This document shows, piece by piece, positions 25,701 through 38,280 of a DNA stretch of 64,000 bases. Position numbers and translations under genes: made by a program. Location: positions 7,068,230 to 7,132,229 of the forward strand of contig JAKZAP010000012.1 of assembly GCA_023053575.1 (NCBI GenBank). The letters are read 5' to 3'. The notes below the pieces were generated by a model, which was given only the letters and a program-made list of their open reading frames with translations, ran no database searches and was not told the DNA's origin. This DNA is from Branchinecta lynchi (taxonomy: Eukaryota > Arthropoda > Branchiopoda > Anostraca > Branchinectidae). Positions within the stretch are counted from its first letter, which is position 1, and the number at the start of each line of letters is the position of its first letter.

Positions 25701-26149
25701 GAGGAAGAAAGAGTTGTAAGTGAGTGGTATAACCATTTCAGATTTACTAGATCAAACCCATTTTCTGATGAAATGAATATCGGGAGAGAGATCCAGCCTT
25801 GAAAACTGCAAACCGTATCTGACAAACATACTAACTGTTCTTACAAGTGCCATATGAGCTTCCAGCTCTGGTTGCAGTTGCATTTGTATCTGGCCAGTTA
25901 TCGTGGTAACTGATATTGAGATTGAAATTCATATATTTTATTGACCTCCAAGATCGGAGAGTATCGAATGAAATAAATACAAACAAATTGGCCTAACATG
26001 TAATACTCTCTGGGTAATACTACAAAAAACAATCTGGCCAAAGAATACTAAGTATACAAGGAAATTATACACACGCCTTAAACTATATTAACTCTTTAAC
26101 CGCTAAATATAGGTTATGAGTAAGAGAAGACATTTTCGACAGAATTTTT

Positions 26150-26570
26150 TTTTTCTGAAACTGAAATTTCAGATGCCACGGTCCGGACCGCGGTATCCGA
26201 AAAAATTTCCCCACCTTCATTTTCACCACACCGGAGCCTGCTTTTTTGTGTCAAATTGGCGGGGGAAAAGTTTGGCACGTGTGATGTGAGTGGATATTAA
26301 TATTTCCTTTAAATGCGCACATTCAGGAATTGTCGTTTTTGCAAAGCATCCGCAGCACTATAAAAAGTTTGTCCGTATAAAGATTAAAGTTAACTGCAGT
26401 ATATGCTACTCGGATTATTCTTATCTCTACGCAGATAAGATTAGTACCAAATAGAGATAATATGAAAAAGGGAAAACTTTTTACAGTGAGTATCAGATAC
26501 CACGGTAGTTGCAAAAACAACACAATACAAATCCAGTTACCTTGGTATCAGCTACCATGGTATTTGCAAC
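26150..26570. repeat. palindrome-rich CCACGGTA repeat
   Basis: GCGGTATCCG, GATACCACGG, CCTTGGTATCAGCTACCATGG and GTCGTTTTTGCAAAGCA match the family copies at 31978-32584 and 63404-63706. Its ends are less clear. Confidence 0.55.
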
Positions 26571-28429
26571 TTATCTTTCAGACATCGAACGTTCCTAATA
26601 GTTTCTATTCTACTACAAATAAAAACGAAAGGAGGCTATTCACAAGGGCATTCCTCTAGCACGCGTTATCGGTTATCGTGTTACCTCTAATTTCCTAGGT
26701 GGGTCCTAGGTGGCACCAGGTCCGGACATGAAGACCCAGGGAATAGGACCCCCTTTTGATAATTGAGTAAAAAAAAGTCCTTTACTTTATTTGTTATTTA
26801 TATAACGTCCTTTTAAATAGACAGGCGGAATTGGAAACGAAATAGAGAAGTACCAATATAATTTTACCCACTACAATAAAACTACCCCTTCGGTCGACTG
26901 ACCCGGGGTCCTTCAGAGGTTGGGAAACCCAGGTAGCTGCCTAGTTTGGCTAGAATCTGACCAAAGTAAAAACTATAAGCCAGGTGTAGTGTGGGCGTTT
27001 TTCTTCCAGAAACCAAATCCGAATCCCAAAAAAATGGGGGACTTCCCCTCTGCAAGCCGGTATCACGTACACAAGTTACGAAGTACAATGGTTCCCAATT
27101 AATACCTGAAACATGACCCTTCTCAACCGTACCCAATCCTTGTTATGCAAATACAATGTTTGTGGATGAGCGAACATAGGAGTCAAGCCAACTTCGTTTT
27201 TATTTATACCCGTCTTTTAAAGTTTGGCTGATGTATAATGACAGTTTCGAGCCGGAGAAGTCAACAGGAAAGATGCGAATTGACGGATGAGAGAATCGTC
27301 TGTTCGTCAAACGGTAATTCACACCTCGCCATGAAAAAAGTTTACGGTTTAAAAATAAGTCCGTAAAGTCAAAACTGAATTTGAAATATGAAGTTTGGTT
27401 AAGTTAAATCATATTCAAACTGAAGACGGCTGACGGAAATGCAGCCAAAACATTCCAACTTATATTTTTCCCTCGCGCAACATGTTAGAGCGATAATTAG
27501 CTGATCGACAAGACCCCCAAAAACATTGTTTTTATTCTTTGATACTAATCCAATTTAAAAGAGTTCGAGTATATTTAGTTAACATTGGCGAAAATTCGTT
27601 TACAGCAGCATTTAGAAACCATGTAATGATCTCACACTGGAAACCTTAGAACAGACAATGAATAAGGCTACATTTAAAACTTAAATTACATAAAAATCAG
27701 AGAGTTTGCATACCCATTCTGGTGTATCTTTTAGTTGTTTCTATTTAGTCATGTACACAACATACGTACAGTATATGGTTAGTATAGTACACACTTGTAC
27801 ATTAATTAGCCAACGAACAGAAATTATTTGTCCCCTCACAAATCACTGGTCGGCGCGGCGCACCAAATTACTTCTTGTAGAAAACTGAATAGGGTTTTAA
27901 AAAGGGGTCGCGAATTGCCCAGAAACGGTGCCCTTCAACTCCATTCCACGCATAGGGCAAGATCGACTCTAACTAAAAGGGGGAAATATAGCTCCATCAA
28001 ATGACCAGTCACAGTAATTACAGTTTATGTTCTAACATATCTGGCTCCTATGTCGACGAAAAAGTGTTTTTAATCACTTGTATGAAGTAGTAAGTTTTGG
28101 TAGCATGTAACAGTAACTGACATCATGACTGGCTGCTACTGGATACTACTACTTACGGTTATTCCAGTTAGAACCACAGTTAAATAACGGATGAAGCTGT
28201 ATCATACAACTAACTACACAGGCTACAATTTTGTCATCGCGTTGAAACTGTGATTTGTGTTACAAAAACTTATGAAGTGGTTACCGCTGTTTTTAGCTGT
28301 GCTTAGCTACTTGACTGTAGTGACAAACACGGAAAAAATAAACATGTGTTCCGACCAATGAGCTCCTCAGGAGCGATCACCAGAATATATCCATACAGCT
28401 AGATGCTCTAGCAGCTGCTAAAGCATCGT

Positions 28430-28700
28430 ATCTGACTTTTCCGTTTTATCCATCGTATCAATATATGTTTCCCAGTCAGCTTGGGCTCAAGGAGTATTTA
28501 ATCAGCAGAAACCAGATCTGCAACGGAAAGAGCAAAACACGGATAATTTATACAAATCGGTGCACTGCCGTTAGGTTAGATTAAGTGGCATAAGAAGTTC
28601 AATATATCAGAAACGAGAACGAACTGAACGACTAGTAAGTAAGTAAGTAATTTATTTCTGACCCACCATTTGAAAAACGGAGTATGTAAAATAAAATAAA
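28430..28700 (-). repeat. hairpin-repeat fragment and LINE 3' tail
   Basis: 28436-28495 is an end of the 32138-32325 family (CCCAGTCAGCTTGGGCTCAA). 28628-28700 on the minus strand reads TACTCCGTTTTTC...GGGTCAGAAATAAATTAC with a TTAC tail, a LINE 3' end. Confidence 0.55.
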
Positions 28701-30046
28701 AGAATTAAATAAATAAAATAAAAGAATTAAATAAACACAATAAAGAGAACATACAATGTTTCATTCATCGGCCAGAAAAGAATGTAGAGTGGCATGTGCT
28801 GGCTGGGCCCTGCTGTCATGATTTCCTCAATCCATTATAGTGAAATAGAGTGGATCATTAACAGAGGCAGTGAAACGCCCTTGTGGATAGCTAAGATATG
28901 AAAATGGGCCCTTAACATTATGATGTGTGTACTGTTAATGTACACCAATAATGGGCTTGCGTCTTCAGAAAGATGAAATGGGAAACCCCTCGTATATTTT
29001 ATGGAAATTATGCTTCAGCGCTACCTTAATTGGCAGTGATGGCTTTAGCGCATGTCCGTAATTTTTGAAGGTTTTATATTCGGTCGAGAACTAGGGAGAT
29101 TATATCTCCGGTTTGATGATATTTTAATGGCCCATTGTTAGCCGTAAGGCCAAGAAAAAGGTTGGGCTACACAAGGCTCATACTAGAAACGAGGAGCTTC
29201 TAACTCATTTTATTTATTCAGTATTAAAAATGTAACAATGAACATATACAGTAACATAATAAGGAAAAAACAGACGTATAAGAAAGATACCGCTACCCCT
29301 CAATCTAAGCTTGTACTAAATCTGTCTGGATCCGTACTGATGATGACGATCTATTTTTGAAAAAAAAAAAAAAAATCTCCAAGCATAAATGCTGAACTTG
29401 GTGTCTCTGGTCTGGTAGAGATAATATGCAAATTTAAACACAAAGAAGAGATGATAGCTCACGAATTTGTACTCACAAAGCAGAAAGAACACATGTGAAC
29501 CTCTACCCCCCCCCCCCCCGCATACGGTTCTGGGGCGAATCTACGGTAAAGAGTCGTAAGCTACTGCACTTCTCTATCACGACACAAAAAAGAAGAATGG
29601 CACGGAGAACACCAGAAAAACACCAGAACAGATCATCTGGGATCCCCAACACAAAACCTGACAAATTTATAAATCTTATTTCAGTAACAGCATCAGTTTT
29701 AACGAATCCTTCAGTTACCCAACTCTTATCCCTTGATCAACCCATCCCTGAACATACCAACTCCGAATACCTCGGTGCACGACGGATAACCCGCAATGTC
29801 TACACTGTCAGTAGTTTCATAACAGGTAACAGAAGGATGAGCAGTTTGAACAGACAACACTTACTTTGCGTCATACTGACGCGAATATTCGCAGAATAGC
29901 CCGATTTTTCTTCGGCCACAAATTTCGTGCCAAAAAGCTACAAATTAGCTGCGATTTTTCGGAGAATCGCTGTAGTCGGATTATTTCAACTATAGCTACA
30001 AAGTCACGCAACACAAAAATCTAGGAAAATGGATATAACTGTTGGA

Positions 30047-30905
30047 ACAAGACCAAAGGTGTCGATGGGATCCCAAAAATCTAATATTTGATTCAGGCAA
30101 TCGGGTCTTGTCTTCGCCAGATCAAGTCTTCGCCTGGCTAATCATCAGAGAAAACCAAGTTCAGATATACCTCTATAAGCCATATCTATTTTGACGATAC
30201 TGACCGAGACTTCCAGCTTTACTTCTGCCAAGTTTCCAATTTCGCCCGAATTCCGAACGAACTACTAGTCCAGCAAAAAAGAAAATTCAGAAACAAATCT
30301 AGAGTATCTCCTTATCTCTATAAAGAACATCTAATCAACTTTGAATAAAAGTAAAATCCGGTTACAACCGGGTTCCGGACTAATTATATGTCAGCCTCTC
30401 TTCTTACCCCTTAATCTGTCATCATCTGTCATGCTTTTAACAAGTTTTCTGGTTTTGGCCGGATTCCGGTCGAACTAGAAAATGGTTTTCACCATCGTAT
30501 TCAGCATGTCCTCTTACCCCTAAATCGACCATTTAATCAACTTCAAATAAAACTTTTACTTTTAACCAACTTTCCGGTTTTTCCGGATTCCGGACGAACT
30601 ACTTGTCCGGCGAGAAGATGGTTTTCACTATCGTGCTCAGCATGCCTTCTTACTATAATCGACTATCATATTAACTGTTCGAAAATATTTTGTTTGTCCC
30701 TTAATCTGAACCCCCTCCCCCACCCATGAACGTAGAGCTACAGGGCCCATCTACGAACTCGACCTTACTCTTGACCCAAAGAATCGTCACACCAAGTTTC
30801 ATCAAAATATCTCATTCCCTTCGAGAGTTATCGTGCTCACACACGGACGGACAACTTTTGCGATGTCATAGGAATCCCTCCACTTACGTTTTGGGATCCC
30901 AAAAA
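30047..30905 (+). mobile_element. 0.9-kb repeat family, copy 3
   Basis: Both palindromic ends are present, and the 3' GACGGACGGACAACTTTTGC segment is well conserved. It lies inside the nkd intron between coding exons two and three. Confidence 0.7.
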
Positions 30906-31360
30906 TGATGTTAACTGTCAAATGTCAGCCAGTTATACATGAAAAGGACAGCAAGAAATAAGGAGCGACATTTGGTCCCAATGCCTAAGAGAAAGTTGCT
31001 TCAGATGTGGTGATGGAAGGAAGGAAATGGAAACAATTTCCCACCTGTTGTAGCTGAATCATCGTCTGCGAACCTTGCTGCGATTTTATAGCTGCTACAA
31101 TACTACTACGAAATTAAGTTTCGCGCCCGATTCTTCTGTGTGAACGCACAGTTAGGATGCAATCTGTTGTACTTTTGGAAAAGTTCGCATCCTTGTGTTA
31201 TCTGTTATGAAGCTTCTAACAACTTAGTACTCAACGAGGTGGCACACGATTCTCGGATCTCGTGTAAAGGTCATGGCTAGAGGATACATTATTCAGCAGA
31301 CCACTAAAACAGAAATCTTTTAAGATTGTCACACTGCACGGTTTAAACTAAGTCACTCAC

Positions 31361-31560
31361 CTCAAATTTCAGCTCTTTTTTCCCCTCCGCTGAATTTTCT
31401 CTCTTCCTTTCTTCTTGGACGCTGGAGATTGCCTCATTACTAAACGTAACACTCAATCCAGTGATCGGCATTTCACTACCACCAATACTTGCCGTGTCAT
31501 CAGGGTTTAGCAGTTCTTCAGTGTCGCTCGGTCTAAGTTCCAATTCGGAAGGAAGCATAA
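31361..31560 (-). CDS. nkd: naked cuticle homologue, second coding exon
   Basis: This is a 200-base exon with a clean acceptor (TTTGTTTCAG|TT, intron side from 31561) and a clean donor (GAG|GTGAGT at 31361|31360). Two leading bases complete the split codon from the exon at 38281-38344. The exon then encodes 66 residues and ends in phase 0. The protein is acidic and serine-rich (LRPSDTEELLNPDD), then becomes lysine/glutamate-rich and ends KKELKFE. In vertebrate Nkd1 the corresponding segment, KKQLKFEELQCDVS, leads straight into the EF-hand region, and the next exon here starts EFECDVS. The intron toward the first exon is 6.7 kb and the intron toward the third is 7.1 kb; both are full of repeats. 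An internal methionine 3 bases into the exon is not needed as a start. Confidence 0.82.
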
Positions 31561-31623
31561 CTGAAACAAAAGAACACGAATAGCTAATATTATTAAACTA
31601 ATATAATAATATATAACCCCATA

Positions 31624-31650
31624 GCCCCCCTGGATACGGCCTTGTTCCTA
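31624..31650 (-). mobile_element. homopolymer hAT MITE, terminal fragment
   Basis: CCTGGATACGGCCTTG preceded by a short C-run: only the 5' terminus of the element survives, next to nkd coding exon two. Confidence 0.5.
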
Positions 31651-31977
31651 CATGAGCAAAATATGTGGTATTGTTGTTCCAATAATCCAGGACCTAGATT
31701 AATTAAACGTATGCAGTGTTTACACGGACAAGAATTCCGGTCTAGTTGAAAGGAACGTTGGTGAAATGAGAAATGACTTTTGGTTGGTGGAATCCATGGT
31801 TATAAATTCTGTCAAAGTCTCTGCCTGGAAAAACTACTTTTTCCCTCGGTACGACAACATTATCTTGTCTCCGGAATTCCGGAGAATTGTTTCCGGGATT
31901 CCGGTCTAGTTTTCCTTTAAGGCAAATGGCGCATTAACTGTACGAAGGCCACGGGTGGCAAAAAAAATGTGTTTTCA

Positions 31978-32584
31978 ATAGTTGCGTTTCTGTATACCAC
32001 GGTCTAAAGTCGTTTCAGGATTTACCGTGGTATCTGATACCATGGTCAAAAGGCGTTTTTGCAGTTATCGCGATGTCTGGCGAGTTAGAGTGGTCTCTGA
32101 TATTCCGATAGCACGGTCACCGTGGTAACTAATCGTGTTCGACGGTGCAAAACAGATAAGTTAGCTACATTTTGTTCGAGCTGTATTTCGGCCCTTCTTG
32201 GCAAGGGTTGAGCCTGAAGAGGACCCTTGCCAAGAAGGGCCGAAATATAGCTCGAATAAAATGTAGCTGACTTATCCGTTTTGCACCGTCAAATATGATT
32301 CGCAGTCAGCTTGGGCAGAAGGAACAACTAATCGTGATATCTGAAAAAGTCATCTCATAGTCGCACAAGAGCCTAGAATTGTGTCAAACTGGTGGGAAAG
32401 AAGTTTGGCACTTGTGATGCGAGTGGATAGCAGTTCTTCCTTTGGGATGACTTGTAAATGAGCAAATTCGGCAACTGTCGTTTCTGCGAAGCAACCGTAG
32501 TATCAGATACCACCCTGACTGCAAAAACGACAAAATGCAGGTCCACTTACCGTGGTATCACTAATCTGCAAAAACGCAACTAGT
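31978..32584. mobile_element. inverted-repeat element interrupted by another
   Basis: Ends TAGTTGCGTTTCTG and CAAAAACGCAACTA are inverted. Internal palindromes include TACCGTGGTATC. The element at 32138-32325 is inserted within it. Another copy is at 63404-63706. Confidence 0.7.
32138..32325. mobile_element. 188-bp hairpin element with 11-bp target duplication
   Basis: AACTAATCGTG is present on both sides (32127-32137 and 32326-32336). The interior is a strong fold: AGCTACATTTTGTTCGAGCT through CTTGGCAAGGGT pairs with ACCCTTGCCAAG through AGCTCGAATAAAATGTAGCT, with a loop of about 14 nt. Confidence 0.82.
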
Positions 32585-33049
32585 GTTTCGTAAGTTTTTG
32601 AGTGATTACTGAAATCTGAGGGTTATACTGTAACTAGGCTCTCGCATTTCAGTGTGATTTCTTTCTGTGTTTTGTTTTTTGTTATATTCTCTTACTCTAC
32701 AACTATCATCCACCAATTCTTCTTTTCTGTACGAACGGTCGAAATAAACATTACATTTTGTTAAGAGGATCAGGGTTTCACTGTTAAAAATAAAAAATTT
32801 ACTTTACATAACAAAATCTGGTGGAGGGGGATACCCTCGACAGAACAACAAATTTTTACTAAATGCATATAAGAAAGAAAGAAAATACTTGAGTACATAC
32901 TATATTACTGACGTAAACACACCTAAATTTGCATATCAGACTATTTCTGTTAACATTTTCTATTTCTATGTTATTTCCCGTAGTGAAGAATGTTCTTCGT
33001 AGGTAAATAGTCCTTCGGCCGAAGGTACTCAAACATATACTCAAACTCA

Positions 33050-33300
33050 AACATTCAGTTCAGTTCCTGAAACATTCTTCATATATTCAAACAATGCATA
33101 AAACGGATACGTCAGCTATGATGCTTTGGCAGCGATATTCCGGCCATTCTTGGCAAGGGTCCTCGTCAGGCTGTCGAACGTCAGGCGCAACATTGGGGAA
33201 GGAACGAACCTGATTGCAGGCATCGTAGCTGACGTATCCGTTTTATGCATTCTTTGAATATATGAAGAATGTTTCGAAAGAAGGAACTGAACTGAATTCC
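33050..33300. repeat. long inverted repeat, about 70-bp arms
   Basis: TTCAGTTCAGTTCC, ACATTCTTCATATATTCAAA and AATGCATAAAACGGATACG on the left are mirrored on the right. The middle carries CTTGGCAAGGGTCCTCGTC as in the 32138-32325 family. Confidence 0.8.
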
Positions 33301-33540
33301 TTTTTTCCTGACCGTGGTCTTCACTTCACTCGTACGAAACATCTGAATCGTCAATGCAGCCTATCTAGTGACGAAGTCGTCAAGAAAACTGAGTTTTTCC
33401 GTTCCAAATTCTTGCATTAATTACAAGCCTTATTGGTATGCTTCCCATTTCGGGAGCGACTATACAAGGGACTTCTCAGTCCAAGAAGGGGTTACTAAAC
33501 CCGAAAACATTTTCCTTTCTAAAGACCAAAGCGAGAGCAG

Positions 33541-33830
33541 CAGAGGCGTTACTAGCCAAACGGTTTTTTTTGGGGGGTGGCAAGGTATTTACCGACTGGC
33601 TGGTCGTTTTTCCTGACTGTTTTAGCAGAAAAAATTACTGTTTTTAAGAAAAAAACGATCGTTTCGACAAAAAAAATCGACTGATTTCAAGAAAAAACGA
33701 CCATCTTGACGAAAAATCGACTGACTATAAAAAAAACACTGTTTTTAACAGAAAACTGATTATTTTTACGGAAAACCGACTGTTTCTAAGAAAAAAAAAT
33801 CGACTGTTTTTACGAAAAAAATTTGCATTT
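33541..33830 (+). repeat. A-rich tandem repeat, truncated hAT-type MITE
   Basis: Begins CAGAGGCGTTACTAGCC like the MITE at 20037, then a G-run and about eight units of CGACTG...AAGAAAAAA (roughly 30-35 bp). The right terminus is absent. Confidence 0.7.
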
Positions 33831-34723
33831 TCGCATACTTTTTAAACAGTTTTCTTTTCCTGTTTAATTACCCGTAGATATTGCAAAAAGCTTAAAGGTT
33901 CGCTATATAGGACTGAAATAAGAAAATCTAGTTGAGACCCACCTATCCACTTAAATAGGCCTGAAGACACTTAAATAGGAGCGTATGTGAATTTTTTTTC
34001 GTGTGCTCACCGATTGTAATCCTGTAGTGTTGTGTTTGTAAACAACTTACGATATCTTTAGTAGGAAGAGAAGCGACAGCTCAACTTTTTTTTTCAATAA
34101 AAAAATAAAAATAAGTTAGCTCATTGCTCCGCTATTCCGAATAAGGATTTGTTATTTATGTAAAAGATTTTCAAAAGTGTGGTAGCTCTAAATCGGATAC
34201 GAAGGAAAAATTGGCAGGAGAAAAACGGTACATGGGAGTGAAAAGAGTGACAAACCCATGCGAGCACAGTAGCCGCGTGAGTGTCAGCATCAATCAGATG
34301 ACTAAAAAACATTTCCGGACCGGTTTTCGGTAATCGGAGAGCTTCGTCCGTGCCCTCTCGTGGTTTCTGACTCGGGTCGAGGTATTGGGTTTCAATGGAT
34401 TAAGCTTTTGAAGGACTCTTTTGGACTTGCACGGGAACCTATGACACAACAACGAAATGGACACGCGGAATCGGCAATAATATTGAAGTTTACTAAGTTT
34501 TTTAGTAACCTGAAGTTGAAATTTTGTTTGCCAATCGCTCAAGAATGGTGCAAATACCGCGTCAGCAATTTTAGGCGCAAACCTTTTTACGATACAGCAA
34601 GTATACCGCATAAGGTCCAGCTGACTGTGAATCATATTTGACTGGGTCAAACGGGTAGTCAACCTTCTTGTCAAGGGTCCTCAAAAAACAATTTTATTTG
34701 TTTTCTTTCTTTTCTTGCTTTGC

Positions 34724-35610
34724 TCCCAAAACGTAAGTGGAGGGATACCTATGACATCGCAAAAGTTGTCCGTCTGTCCGTCGGTCAGTGAGCACGATAA
34801 CTCTCCAAGGGAACGATATATTTTGATGAAACTTGGTGTGAGGGTTTTTTCTGTCAAGGGTAAGGTCGAGTTCGTAGATGGGCTCTGTAGCCCTATATAT
34901 AGGAATGGGGGTTCAAATTAAAGGACAAACAAAATAGTTTTAAACAGCTAATGTGATAGCCGATTATGGGTAAGAAGATACCATTTTCTCACCGGACAAG
35001 TAGTTCGTCCGGAATCTGGCAAAAACCGGAAAGTTGGTTAAAAGTAAAATCTTCATTTGAAGTTGATTAAATGTTCGATTTCGTGGTAAGAAGACATGCT
35101 GAAGATGACGGTCAAAACCATTTTCTCGCCGGACAACTAGTTCGCCTGGAATCCGGACAAAACTGGAAAACATGCTAAAAGCAAAAGTTTTAGCTGAAGT
35201 TCATTAGATGACGGATTTATGGGTAAGACGAGACGCTGAGTCTGTATAAGACAATTGTTTTTTACCCGGACATGTAATTAGTCCGGAATCCGGTTGTAAC
35301 CGGATTTTTTTAAAGTCAAAGTTGTATTTAATGTTGATTAGATGTTCTTTATAGGGATAAGGAGATACGCTGGATTCGTTTCTGAATTTTCTTTTTTTGC
35401 TGGACTAGTAGTTTGCTCGACTCGGGCGAAACCGCAAATTTGGTAGAAGTAAAGCAGGAAGTTTCGGTCAGTGTCGTCAAAATAGATATGGCGTATAGTG
35501 GTGTAACAGAACTTGGTCTTCTCTGATGATTAGCCTGCCAAAGACAAGACCCAATTGTCAGGATCGAATATTAGATTTTTGGGATCCCATCAACACCTTT
35601 GGTCTTCTTT
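34724..35610 (-). mobile_element. 0.9-kb repeat family, copy 4 (inverted)
   Basis: Reverse orientation: starts TCCCAAAACGTAAGTGGAGG and ends TGGGATCCCATCAACACC. It forms an inverted pair with the copy at 35742, 130 bp away. Confidence 0.7.
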
Positions 35611-35741
35611 GTTGAGAATTGCGATGGGGGCCCCCCCATAGAGGTAGAATCATGAATATATAGGCATAGAATCTTGAGGAAAACCGTGGAGGGGCTAGGC
35701 TGTACGCCTAATACTCGGGTAATGGTATGTTCACATGAAAA

Positions 35742-36566
35742 GCAAGACCAACGGTTTCGATGGGATATCAAAAATTTAAATTTGATCCAGACAATTGGGT
35801 CTTTTCATCGCAGGAATCCTTGCATATATTTGCTATTGAAATTGGAAACAGATTAATTAGCAAATAGCTAGTCATCTGGGACAACCAAGTTCAGATATAC
35901 CTCTATAAACCATATCTATTTTGACGATAGCCTACTGATCAACACTTCCTGCTTTACTTCTTCCAAATTTCCGGTTTCGGCCGAATTCCGAGTTAACTTT
36001 TTGTCCAGCAAAAAAGGAAGTTCAGAAACAAATTCAGCGTATCTCCGTATCTGTTTAAAGAACATCTAATAAACTTCAAATAAACCTTTAACTTCTAACA
36101 AATTTTCCGGTTTCAGCCGGATTCTGGACGAACTACATGTCCGGGTAAAAAATGATTGTCATATACGGATTCAGCGTCTCTTCTTACTCCTAAATCTGTC
36201 ATCTAATCAACTTAAAATAAAACTTTCGCTTTCAACACATGTTTCGGTTTTCTCCGGATTCCGGGCGAAGTAGTTGTCCTGGTAGAAAATGATTTTCCCA
36301 TAAGTATTCAGCATGACTTCTTATCCCTAAATCGAACATCTAATCAACTTCAAATACTTGTCCGGCGAGAAAATGGTTTACCTATAATCGATTTAGGGCT
36401 ACAGAGCCCATTTAACAACTTGACCTTACCCTTGACCCAAACAATCCTCACACCAAGTTTCATCAAAATATCTCATTCCCTTCGAGAGTTATTGTGCTTA
36501 CAGTCGCACGAAAAACTTTTGCGATGTCATAGGTATCCCTCCACTTACGTTTGGGGGTCCCAAAAA
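35742..36566 (+). mobile_element. 0.9-kb repeat family, copy 5
   Basis: The 5' palindrome has mutated (TGGGATATCA) and the 3' one too (GGGGGTCCCA). Fewer core monomers than other copies. Confidence 0.68.
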
Positions 36567-37677
36567 CTGTAGAGCGTGCAGAACCCCCTCTTATTTTGCC
36601 TGGCATTTAGCGACAGTAAAGAAAACGTTTAAAGGGGGAAGAAGCTCGTGCGAGGATACAAAATTCTTGGGTTGTTTTAGAGCATCTCAGCAACAAGAGG
36701 AAGTAGAGTCTACAGGAGTAGAGTATGCTACTAGGCCTACATTAACACACACATGGGAGTTGTCAAAAAAGGGTGACAGTGGTAAACTCCACAAGAGCAG
36801 ATTTTGCTGAGAAGCCCAAAAATTGTCAAAACTCGACCACATAATGTTTTTTTATGAATGCTTCAAATTCCCAGAAGTACCAGCGGACCAAAACGGTAGC
36901 CGAATGACAAAGAACACCGAACTGCTTTTTTATCTTTTGACTCCCGCCGTCTTTTACCTTTGACTGAAAAGTCGTGTACCAAAATTACCAAAAGTCGTGA
37001 CCAGCATTAGTACAAAGCTTTCATTGACTTGCTCTTTGTAACTACCGGGGACAGAAGGTACCTTTACTGAGGTAAGTGCCAATTTCATATTGTCTTAACT
37101 TCTAATGCTGGCAGATTAGCATCATCCTACAAGAGAGCGAAACTACTTTAAAGATAACTCTGATATTAAGTGATCACACGTATTTGTAAATATCGTCTTC
37201 TTAAAAAGGAAGGACTTGTCTCCGTAAAACTCACTTCGATCTACTTTTTCTCCCCCTTGGCATCGGTATAGAATTATTTTATTGTTCGGAAGTTCGCGCC
37301 TGATATTCACAGATATTACTAATACTAAACACAGGAAGCAATCGCCATTCCCGCTTTTAGACTTTTTGCGATTCCGATCAGCGCAATTCAGAAAAAAAAC
37401 TGAATTTATATTCGTTTCTTTTCTCTTCCTTTTCGTTGGTTTATTGATTGTACCTATGCTGAACTGTGGGTTATGGATATTTTCCAATTATTTTCTTGTG
37501 TTTACCTCTGTGTTCGTGGACCTGCTGCTGCGCCGTGATATTAAATTACTGTTCTCCCCAAAAATAAACAAGACCTGAAGAACTAAGCTGACAACACTTC
37601 CCTGTCACACTATAATAACAGATAACACATGTTCCCGCATCCCTGTGGTAACTGATATGAGAAATATTTGTTGTGAC

Positions 37678-37851
37678 CAAGGCCGTATCCAGGGGGGGGG
37701 GGGTACGGGGTTGCCCCCCCCCCCCCCGAAACATACAAAAACGGTCATTTTTATAGGCTTTTCCTTCTGATCTACGTCTTTTTTGTACTTTTTTGTCCGA
37801 CCCGCAGGGCAACCCCCCCCCCCCCGAAAAAAGTTCCTGGATACGGGCCTG
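37678..37851 (+). mobile_element. homopolymer hAT MITE, complete
   Basis: Starts CAAGGCCGTATCCAGG and ends CCTGGATACGGGCCTG. Perfect 8-bp duplication GTTGTGAC (37670-37677 and 37852-37859). It lies inside the first nkd intron. Confidence 0.92.
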
Positions 37852-38280
37852 GTTGTGACCCTTGCAAATGTTATCTTCTCGCAAAACGTAACACTTGAAA
37901 GTGTTACAACAGAAGTTTCGTCTCAAAATTAAAATGGTATTAACGGGTACAGACCTCATAACCTGTAACACAAGGATGTGCAACTTTTGTTATCTGTTAT
38001 CGAATTCCTGATAATGTAGGGTCAGTGACCAGTGAACACTCAGCGTATTACGTATGTAATGATTGTGGTTCTTCGGCGTCCAGGAATGGACTGAGTATTT
38101 TGACTGTTTTGATCATGTCTGATTTATCTTGTTATTTGCTAATAAACCCACTGAACTTGAACTTGAAACTTGTAGCAAGGCTACAGAAGTACTCCGCTGT
38201 TTAGTTTCCCTTGGCAGTCAACAAAATAAAAGAGATAAACAAATATACTTGGATAGGAAATCTAAAAAAAAAAAACTCAC

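Larger units (their letters stand above)
24248..31360 (-). other. nkd: nkd intron between second and third coding exons
   Basis: This 7.1-kb interval is bounded by matching GT-AG sites in phase 0. It holds the satellite-like array at 24255-25700, a palindromic repeat at 26150-26570, LINE-tail and hairpin-repeat fragments at 28430-28700, and a roughly 0.9-kb repeat at 30047-30905. No other coding exon could be recognised in it. Confidence 0.75.
31561..38280 (-). other. nkd: nkd intron between first and second coding exons
   Basis: This 6.7-kb interval is bounded by GTGAGT and TTTCAG and is consistent with a split (phase 1) codon. It contains a nested pair of inverted-repeat elements (31978-32584), a long inverted repeat (33050-33300), a tandem A-rich repeat (33541-33830), two copies of the roughly 0.9-kb family in opposite orientation, and a homopolymer-rich hAT MITE (37678-37851). 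Confidence 0.65.

Noticed and set aside
37010..37075. Strong plus-strand donor ACTGAG|GTAAGT
   Set aside because: All upstream frames stop within a few codons; no partner acceptor with coding sense.
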